Shown piece by piece: positions 6,975-11,370 of a DNA stretch of 11,370 nucleotides. The notes beneath the pieces are model-generated. The model saw nothing but the letters and a program-made list of their open reading frames with translations, searched no databases and was not told the origin of the DNA. Position 1 is the first letter of the stretch, and each line of letters opens with the position of its first letter. The stretch comes from an uncultured Alphaproteobacteria bacterium (lineage in GTDB: Bacteria; Pseudomonadota; Alphaproteobacteria; Micropepsales; Micropepsaceae). Both the position numbers and the translations under genes were made by a program. The DNA is taken from positions 1 through 11,370 of the forward strand of contig CALDFO010000022.1 in assembly GCA_937942205.1 (NCBI GenBank), read 5' to 3'.

Positions 6975-8074
6975 CAGGCGGCCATGAATTTCCGGAGCAG
7001 CGCCACCGCCAGGCGGTTCTGCTCCTCGGTGCCGATGGTCATGCGCAGACAGTCGGGCAGGCCATAGCTGGCCACGCCGCGCAGGATGATGCCGCCCTGG
7101 CCGAGAAAGGCGTCCGCCGCAGCGGCGGTCTTTCCGGCTTGCGGAAAATGGATCAGCACGAAATTGGCGGCGCTGTCATCGACCCGAAGACCAGTCGCCC
7201 GGATTTCGTCGGTCACCCAGCGCAGCCAGTGGGCGTTATGCTCCGCCGCGCGGCGCACATGATCGGTGTCGCGGATGGCGGCCGCACCCACAAGCTGCTG
7301 CATCAAGGCGGTGTTGAACGGACCCCGGATGCGGTTGATGACGTCGCAGACCGGAACGGGCGCATACATCCAGCCGATGCGCAGCCCGGCCAGGCCGTGA
7401 ATCTTGGAGAAGGTCCGCGTCATCACGACATTGTCATGGGCCCGCGCCAGCGCCAGCCCGCAGTCATAGTCGCCGGCCGTCACATACTCGCAATAGGCCG
7501 CGTCGATCACCAGCAGCACATCGGCGGGCAGCCCGGCATGGAGGCGCGCCATCTCGTCCCGGGGGAGATAGGAGCCGGTGGGATTGTTGGGGTTGGCGAT
7601 ATAGAGCATCCGCGTCCGGGGCGTCACCGCCGCCAGCATCGCGTCGACATCCACCTTGATTGCCTGGTTGGTGGTCTTTTCCGGCACGATCACCGGCCGG
7701 GCCGAATTGGCCAGGGTGGCGATCTTGTAGACCAGGAAGGCGTGGGCGCTGAAGATCACCTCGTCGCCGGGTTGCAGATAGGCGTTGGCCAGCATGGTGA
7801 GCAGCGCGTCGCTGCCGTCGCCCGAGGCCACGATGCGCGCCGGGTCCAGGCCGAACACCGCGGCGATGGCCTCGCGCAGCAGCCGGGCCGAGCCTTCGGG
7901 ATAGAGCGACAGGCTGGCCTTGGCCTCGTCCAGCGCCGCCAGCGCTGCCGGGCTGGGGCCCAGGGGGCTTTCGTTGGAGGACAGCTTGAACACCCGGGCC
8001 ACGCCGGGCACGGAGGCGCGCCCGCCCACATAGGGGGCGATGTCCAGGATGCCGGGCTTGGGCGCAAGGGTCAT
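6974..8074 (-). CDS. hisC: Histidinol-phosphate aminotransferase (HisC family)
   Basis: This is a PLP-dependent fold-type I aminotransferase that converts imidazole-acetol phosphate and glutamate to histidinol phosphate. HisC enzymes placed next to tyrA often also transaminate aromatic keto acids, so a role in tyrosine and phenylalanine synthesis is a fair inference. The 366-residue product shows SSNESPLGPSP (32-42), YPEG (58-61), GDGSDALL (85-92), NPNNPTG (161-167), DAAYCEY (191-197), the PLP lysine K224 in TFSKIHGLAGLRIGW, and the C-terminal substrate-binding arginine R344 in LRMTIGT. I chose ATG 8074 because homology to the family begins there. A TTG at 8146 would add 24 unconserved residues and overlap the likely promoter. 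The start lacks a clear ribosome binding site. The stop overlaps tyrA by one base. Confidence 0.92.
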   Translation of the reverse strand: MTLAPKPGILDIAPYVGGRASVPGVARVFKLSSNESPLGPSPAALAALDEAKASLSLYPEGSARLLREAIAAVFGLDPARIVASGDGSDALLTMLANAYLQPGDEVIFSAHAFLVYKIATLANSARPVIVPEKTTNQAIKVDVDAMLAAVTPRTRMLYIANPNNPTGSYLPRDEMARLHAGLPADVLLVIDAAYCEYVTAGDYDCGLALARAHDNVVMTRTFSKIHGLAGLRIGWMYAPVPVCDVINRIRGPFNTALMQQLVGAAAIRDTDHVRRAAEHNAHWLRWVTDEIRATGLRVDDSAANFVLIHFPQAGKTAAAADAFLGQGGIILRGVASYGLPDCLRMTIGTEEQNRLAVALLRKFMAA

Positions 8075-8118
8075 TTGAACGTCGGGCTCATGGTGAAAAA
8101 GGCTCGGAAAGGGCCGTA

Positions 8119-8146
8119 TTGATAGGACCGGGCGGGCCAAAAGCAA
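8119..8146 (-). promoter_or_regulatory. Candidate hisC-tyrA promoter
   Basis: On the minus strand TTGCTT (8146-8141) is followed after 16 bases by TATCAA (8124-8119), and shifting to TTTGCT gives 17. Transcription would start near 8112, about 38 bases before ATG 8074. The matches are moderate, but no better candidate is visible in this divergent region. Confidence 0.4.
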
Positions 8147-8154
8147 AGCGTGCC

Positions 8155-8182
8155 ACAGTCATGCACGACTGTTAATTGACAG
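8155..8182. promoter_or_regulatory. Overlapping palindromes, candidate operator for metX and/or hisC
   Basis: ACAGTC (8155-8160) and GACTGT (8167-8172) form an inverted repeat whose centre also contains TGCA, leaving one mismatched pair in 18 bases. A second near-palindrome, CTGTTAATTGACAG (8169-8182), has one mismatch and covers the metX -35 box. Their size, symmetry and position between divergent promoters are what a dimeric repressor site looks like. I do not recognise the regulator. Confidence 0.4.
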
Positions 8183-8204
8183 GGGGCGGGGGGCGGCCTA
8201 GCTA
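8176..8204 (+). promoter_or_regulatory. Candidate metX promoter
   Basis: A perfect -35 TTGACA (8176-8181) is followed after 17 bases by TAGCTA (8199-8204), a weak -10. Transcription would start near 8211, giving a very short leader of about 14 bases that begins just before the ribosome binding site. The -35 is the best hexamer in the intergenic region. Confidence 0.5.
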
Positions 8205-8213
8205 CGGCTCCCC

Positions 8214-8218
8214 AAGGA
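8214..8218 (+). promoter_or_regulatory. metX ribosome binding site
   Basis: AAGGA lies six bases before ATG 8225. This decides the start in favour of ATG 8225 over the in-frame TTG at 8219, which abuts the site. Confidence 0.7.
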
Positions 8219-8224
8219 TTGGCC

Positions 8225-9379
8225 ATGACCGAGGCGCCGCGCTTCCTGCATCCCATCAAGGCCCCGGCGGCCCATGCCGGGCTGGCGGTCACCTTTGACG
8301 CGCCGCTGCCGCTGGATTGCGGGCGCCGGATGTCGCCCTTCACCGTGGCCTATACCACCTATGGCACGCTCGCTCCGGACGCCGGCAACGCCATCCTGAT
8401 CTGCCATGCCCTGACCATGGATCAGTTCGTCGCCAGCGATAATCCCGTCACCGGCAAGCCCGGCTGGTGGATCGACATGGTGGGGCCCGGCAAGCCCATC
8501 GACACCGACCGCTTCTTCGTCATCTGCGCCAATGTGCTGGGCGGCTGCATGGGCTCGACCGGCCCGTCCGACACCAACCCGGACACCGGCAAGCCCTATG
8601 GCCTGGATTTTCCCGTCGTCACCATCCGCGACATGGTGCGCGCGCAAAAGCGCCTGATCGACCATCTGGGCATCCGGCGCCTGCTGGCGGTGGTGGGCGG
8701 CTCGGTCGGCGGGATGCAGGCGCTGCAATGGGCGGCCACCTATCCCGATCACGTCAAGGCCGTGGTGCCCATCGCCTGCGCCGCGCGTCACAGCGCCCAG
8801 AACATCGCCTTCCACGAGGTCGGCCGCCAGGCGATCATGGCCGATCCCGACTGGCGGGGCGGCGAATACCAGCAGCATGGCGTGCGCCCGACCAAGGGAC
8901 TGGCGGTGGCGCGCATGGCCGCGCACATCACTTATGTTTCCGAGGCGGCGCTGCAGCGCAAGTTCGGCCGCAACCTGCAGAACCGCGAGGCCAAGTCGTT
9001 CCGTTTCGCGCCCGATTTCCAGATCGAATCCTATCTGCACCATCAGGGCGCCAGCTTCGTGGACCGCTTCGACGCCAATTCCTATCTCTACATCACCCGG
9101 GCGGTGGATTATTTCGACCTGGCCGAGGAGCATGGCGGGCAACTGTCCGAGGTCTTCCGCCTCAATGCGCCGCGTTTCTGCATCATCTCCTTCTCCAGCG
9201 ACTGGCTGTATCCGCCGGTGGAGAACAAGCGCATCGCCCATGCCCTGAACGCGGTGGCGGCGCGGGTGAGCTTTGTCGAGATCAAGAGCGACAAGGGCCA
9301 TGACGCCTTCCTGCTGGACGAGCCGGAAATGTACGCGGTGATCCGCGGCTTCCTGAACCATGCGGCGGGCGCGCCATGA
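8225..9379 (+). CDS. metX: Homoserine O-acyltransferase MetX
   Basis: It transfers an acetyl or succinyl group from acyl-CoA to homoserine, the committed step of methionine biosynthesis in the cytoplasm. The 384-residue product is a full-length alpha/beta hydrolase-fold MetX. The oxyanion region is [10 protein letters not shown] (57-66), and [14 protein letters not shown] (106-119) is a family signature. The nucleophile elbow [13 protein letters not shown] has S160, and the other triad members are D326 in SSDWLYP and H359 in [14 protein letters not shown] (268-275) is also conserved. The stop overlaps metW as ATGA, the usual metX-metW arrangement of proteobacteria. MetX proteins paired with metW are often succinyltransferases, but acyl donor preference depends on a few residues that I cannot judge here, so I leave it open. 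Divergent transcription from hisC and the palindromes upstream suggest regulated expression. Confidence 0.94.
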   Translation: MTEAPRFLHPIKAPAAHAGLAVTFDAPLPLDCGRRMSPFTVAYTTYGTLAPDAGNAILICHALTMDQFVASDNPVTGKPGWWIDMVGPGKPIDTDRFFVICANVLGGCMGSTGPSDTNPDTGKPYGLDFPVVTIRDMVRAQKRLIDHLGIRRLLAVVGGSVGGMQALQWAATYPDHVKAVVPIACAARHSAQNIAFHEVGRQAIMADPDWRGGEYQQHGVRPTKGLAVARMAAHITYVSEAALQRKFGRNLQNREAKSFRFAPDFQIESYLHHQGASFVDRFDANSYLYITRAVDYFDLAEEHGGQLSEVFRLNAPRFCIISFSSDWLYPPVENKRIAHALNAVAARVSFVEIKSDKGHDAFLLDEPEMYAVIRGFLNHAAGAP

Positions 9380-9999
9380 GCCTGCGCCCCGACCTGGCCG
9401 CCATCGCCGACATGATCCGCCCCGGATCGCGGGTGCTGGATGTGGGCTGCGGCGACGGCGAACTGCTGGAGCACCTGGTCCGCACCAAGAGCGTGGACGG
9501 GCGCGGCATCGAGATTTCCCAGACCAACGTCAATGCCTGCGTGGCGCGCGGCCTGGCGGTGGTGCAGGGCGACGCCGACAGCGACCTGGGGGATTATCCG
9601 GCCCAGGTATTCGACGCGGTGATCCTGTCCCAGACCATCCAGGCCACCGAAAAGCCCAAGGCGGTGCTGGAGCATCTGCTGCGGATCGGGCGGCGCACGG
9701 CGGTGTCGCTGCCCAATTTCGGCTATTGGAAAGTGCGGCTGGGTCTTCTGGCGGGCGGGCGGATGCCGCGCACCCAGCAGCTCGGTTATGCCTGGTGGGA
9801 AACCCCCAACATCCATCTGTGCACCCTGGCCGATTTCGTGGACCTGACGCGCGAATGCGGCGCCGCCATCGTGCAGGCCCATACCCTGGACGAGCAGGGC
9901 GGCGCCCGGCGCGTCGATCCGGAGAAGCTGACGGACCGCTATCTGGGCCCCAACCTGTTCGCCCAGGGCGGCGTCTTCCTGCTCAAGAAATCGGCCTGA
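9376..9999 (+). CDS. metW: Methionine biosynthesis protein MetW
   Basis: MetW is the methyltransferase-fold partner of MetX. It is reported to be needed for efficient homoserine acylation by some MetX enzymes, and a methyl transfer reaction has not been firmly assigned. The 207-residue product has the SAM-binding motif [12 protein letters not shown] (20-31), an acidic strand end at GIEIS (44-48), SQTIQA (85-90) and the strongly MetW-specific block [18 protein letters not shown] (114-131). [15 protein letters not shown] (140-154) follows. Length matches the family. The start ATG overlaps the metX stop by four bases. The gene ends 13 bases from the convergent methyltransferase gene, with its stop codon in the loop of a hairpin. 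Confidence 0.93.
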   Translation: MSLRPDLAAIADMIRPGSRVLDVGCGDGELLEHLVRTKSVDGRGIEISQTNVNACVARGLAVVQGDADSDLGDYPAQVFDAVILSQTIQATEKPKAVLEHLLRIGRRTAVSLPNFGYWKVRLGLLAGGRMPRTQQLGYAWWETPNIHLCTLADFVDLTRECGAAIVQAHTLDEQGGARRVDPEKLTDRYLGPNLFAQGGVFLLKKSA

Positions 10000-10008
10000 C
10001 CGATTCTT
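9985..10008. terminator. Bidirectional terminator-like hairpin between convergent genes
   Basis: AAGAAATCGG (9985-9994) pairs with CCGATTCTT (10000-10008) as a nine-pair stem with a single bulged A and the five-base loop CCTGA, which includes part of the metW stop. Each strand reads into T-rich bases on the descending arm (ATTCTT on plus, ATTTCTT on minus). It sits exactly between the two convergent stop codons, so it could end transcription from both sides. Confidence 0.5.
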
Positions 10009-10012
10009 CCAT

Positions 10013-10753
10013 TCAGAAATCGCGCGCCGGAGTCAGCAACGCCTGCGCCGCCCGGCTTTCCTGACGGCTTTCCTGGCGGCTTTCCTGGCCCAGACCCGGC
10101 GTGGCGGCGGCATAGAGCGACTTGGCGGCTTCCACCACATGCACGCCGCCGATGGCGGGAAAGAAGCGCGCGCCCATCTTTTCCCAGCCCGCGCCATTAC
10201 CGCCCAGCCGCCGCACCGGCGGCGCGTACAAGGCGCGGTCCCAGCGGGTGGGCGTCAGCAGCGCGTCCTTGAGCAGCAGATCGAGTTCGGTCCGGGAAAA
10301 GGGACGCCCCCGCGCGAAGGGCGAGGATTCCACCTGCGCCCACAGGCTGGCGCGGTTGGGCGCGACCACCAGGATGCGCCCTTCCGGCGCCAGCACCCGC
10401 CAGAGCTGGCGCAAGAGCGGGCGCAAGCCCTCGGCACGCTCGATGCCATGCACCACCAGAATGCGGTCGAAAAAGACATCGGGGAACGGCAGCGCGTCCT
10501 CGGCGCAGAGCAGCACCGCGTTGCGGCCCGCGGGCCAGGTGACACAGCCCATCCCGGCGGGCATGGCGGCGACGGCGCGCTCGGCCTCGCCGGAAAAGGC
10601 GCGCAAGTAGGGAACCGCATAACCATAGCCCAACAGGCGTCGGCCCCGCAGATCAGGCCACAGGGTGCGGACGCGGCGCAGGATGGCGCGCCGCGCCACC
10701 AGGCCCAGCGGTGTGTCGTAAAATCCGGCAAGGCTGCGAACATCCTGCGGCAT
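10013..10753 (-). CDS. Class I SAM-dependent methyltransferase, substrate unknown
   Basis: This 246-residue protein has a class I methyltransferase fold. The glycine loop is LLGYGYAVPYL (40-50), in the GxGxA form. The post-motif strand carries LLCAEDALPFPDVFFDRIL (81-99), the usual Asp/Ala and FDxI pattern. LLRQLWRVLAPEGRILVVAPN (113-133) is the helix-strand pair after it. The N-terminal FYDTPLGLVARRAILRRVR (11-29) resembles a conserved alphaproteobacterial group of this type, often found near gloB; I recall no characterised substrate. The C-terminus has three QESR repeats (223-234) from a 12-bp tandem repeat. ATG 10753 has no ribosome binding site, and the TTAAAT at 10766-10761 is so close that a leaderless transcript is possible. 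A ubiquinone or small-molecule methyltransferase role cannot be claimed. Confidence 0.8.
   Translation of the reverse strand: MPQDVRSLAGFYDTPLGLVARRAILRRVRTLWPDLRGRRLLGYGYAVPYLRAFSGEAERAVAAMPAGMGCVTWPAGRNAVLLCAEDALPFPDVFFDRILVVHGIERAEGLRPLLRQLWRVLAPEGRILVVAPNRASLWAQVESSPFARGRPFSRTELDLLLKDALLTPTRWDRALYAPPVRRLGGNGAGWEKMGARFFPAIGGVHVVEAAKSLYAAATPGLGQESRQESRQESRAAQALLTPARDF
10053..10088 (-). repeat. Three 12-bp tandem repeats near the methyltransferase C-terminus
   Basis: On the plus strand the units are CGGCTTTCCTGA (10053-10064), CGGCTTTCCTGG (10065-10076) and CGGCTTTCCTGG (10077-10088). The last two are identical and the first differs by one base. The period keeps the frame and yields QESR three times in the tail of the protein, beyond the methyltransferase fold. 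Confidence 0.9.
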
Positions 10754-10780
10754 GGCGCGGATTTAAGCCCAGCCGCGCGG

Positions 10781-10808
10781 TTGTTCCTAGATGCGCGTCT
10801 GTTAGGTT
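10781..10808 (+). promoter_or_regulatory. Candidate gloB promoter
   Basis: TTGTTC (10781-10786) is followed after 16 bases by TAGGTT (10803-10808), which carries a TG extension at 10800-10801. Transcription would start near 10815, just before the ribosome binding site at 10822. Both hexamers are only partial matches, so this is a tentative call. Confidence 0.3.
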
Positions 10809-10821
10809 ACGGACCTTCCGT

Positions 10822-10826
10822 GGAGG
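10822..10826 (+). promoter_or_regulatory. gloB ribosome binding site
   Basis: GGAGG lies eight bases before ATG 10835, the clearest Shine-Dalgarno site in the window. It fixes the start of gloB. Confidence 0.8.
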
Positions 10827-10834
10827 CCCGCCAT

Positions 10835-11370
10835 ATGTCCGTCGAGATCGAGATCGTTCCCTGCCTGTCCGACAATTACGCCTATCTGGTGAAATCCGGC
10901 ACGGACTGCGCCGTGGTGGACCCGTCGGAACCGGAACCGGTCAAGGCGGCGCTGGCGAAGCTGGGCTGGACCCCCACCCATATCCTCAACACCCACCATC
11001 ATATCGACCATACCGGCGGCAATCTGGCCTTGAAGGCGGAATTCGGCGTCCAGGTGGTGGGCCCCGCCAAGGACGCGGCCCGCATTCCCGGCCTGGATAT
11101 CGGGGTGGACGAGGCGTCGGGCTGGAGCTTTGACGGCCGGCCGGTGCGGGTGCTTGAAGTGCCCGCCCACACGCGCGGCGCCATCACCTTTGTGATCGAC
11201 GGCAACGCCTTTACCGGCGACACGCTGTTCACCCTGGGCTGCGGGCGGCTGTTCGAGGGCGATCCCGCCACCATGTGGGCCAGCCTGTCCAAGCTGATGA
11301 CCCTGCCGGACGACACGCTGATCTGGTGCGGCCATGAATATACCCAGAGCAACGGCCGTTTCGCCCGCAG
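10835..11370 (+). CDS. gloB: Hydroxyacylglutathione hydrolase, glyoxalase II (3' partial)
   Basis: It hydrolyses S-D-lactoylglutathione to D-lactate and glutathione, the second step of methylglyoxal detoxification in the cytoplasm. The window holds 178 codons of an expected 250 or so; the C-terminal helical domain that binds glutathione runs off the edge. The metallo-beta-lactamase fold is clear: DNY (13-15), the THHHIDHTGGN motif with H54, H56, D58 and H59, the third metal histidine H112 in AHT, the bridging D129 in TGDTLF, and H167 in CGHEYT. All seven binuclear metal ligands are therefore present. GCGRLFEG (135-142) is diagnostic for glyoxalase II over other family members. One departure is RGA after AHT, where many GloB proteins have a second GH. 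The gene is divergent from the methyltransferase, with 81 bases between starts. Confidence 0.94.
   Translation, partial: MSVEIEIVPCLSDNYAYLVKSGTDCAVVDPSEPEPVKAALAKLGWTPTHILNTHHHIDHTGGNLALKAEFGVQVVGPAKDAARIPGLDIGVDEASGWSFDGRPVRVLEVPAHTRGAITFVIDGNAFTGDTLFTLGCGRLFEGDPATMWASLSKLMTLPDDTLIWCGHEYTQSNGRFAR

Noticed and set aside
6162..8122. Long plus-strand frames opposite tyrA and hisC
   Set aside because: The minus strand carries complete TyrA and HisC motifs. The plus frames are Arg/His/Gly-rich shadows.
8075..8146. TTG at 8146 as the hisC start, adding 24 residues
   Set aside because: The extension overlaps the candidate -35 box and is not part of the HisC fold, which starts right after ATG 8074.
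8198..9361. A 387-codon minus-strand frame opposite metX
   Set aside because: It is the antisense shadow of metX, with biased composition and no family motifs, and it covers the metX promoter region.
10754..10780. A sigma-70 promoter for the methyltransferase on the minus strand
   Set aside because: TTAAAT (10766-10761) could be a -10, but no -35 fits at 16-18 bases upstream and the start would fall on the ATG itself. It is mentioned only as a possible leaderless start.
1..11370. Mobile elements, CRISPR arrays, tRNA genes, toxin-antitoxin or defence modules
   Set aside because: Nothing of this kind was found. Every long frame with recognisable motifs belongs to a housekeeping family, and no direct-repeat array or integrase is present.

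Overview
The window is a GC-rich chromosomal segment, very probably from an alphaproteobacterium. The evidence is the gene content and order: ftsE-ftsX followed by a DUF218 (YdcF-like) gene and plsC, an adenosylcobalamin-dependent ribonucleotide reductase, a DUF2125 protein, the hisC-tyrA and metX-metW pairs, and a methyltransferase next to a glyoxalase II gene. I cannot place it below class level. All genes look like core housekeeping genes in one uniform codon style, densely packed and often with ATGA stop/start overlaps. I see no phage, transposase, CRISPR, tRNA, rRNA or defence genes.

Layout. (1) Positions 1-2694, plus strand: an operon of ftsE (5' end cut by the window), ftsX, a YdcF-like membrane-anchored protein and a PlsC-type acyltransferase, covering cell division and envelope lipid synthesis. 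(2) 2695-5881, plus strand: a likely separate unit with a promoter-like sequence ahead of nrdJ (class II ribonucleotide reductase), then a DUF2125 membrane-anchored protein 9 bases downstream. (3) 5882-6029: a convergent intergenic region rich in palindromes (a long compound stem-loop, two competing shorter hairpins and a T-tract terminator candidate for the minus strand). (4) 6030-8074, minus strand: hisC then tyrA, overlapping by one base, for tyrosine and probably histidine biosynthesis. (5) 8075-8224: the divergent hisC/metX control region with candidate promoters in both directions and two overlapping near-palindromes next to the metX -35 box. (6) 8225-9999, plus strand: metX-metW, the acylation step of methionine biosynthesis and its partner. 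(7) 10013-10753, minus strand: a SAM-dependent methyltransferase of unknown substrate, convergent with metW across 13 bases and separated by a bidirectional terminator-like hairpin. (8) 10835 to the window end, plus strand: gloB, cut at its 3' end, divergent from the methyltransferase.

The genes work in separate pathways (division, phospholipid synthesis, dNTP supply, aromatic and sulfur amino acids, methylglyoxal detoxification). A B12-dependent NrdJ in the window implies the cell makes or imports cobalamin. I did not find a clearly novel multi-gene system. The most interesting residual signals are non-coding: the palindrome cluster at 5896-5980, the operator-like palindromes at 8155-8182, and short in-frame tandem duplications at the edges or in the linkers of three proteins (NrdJ, TyrA, methyltransferase).
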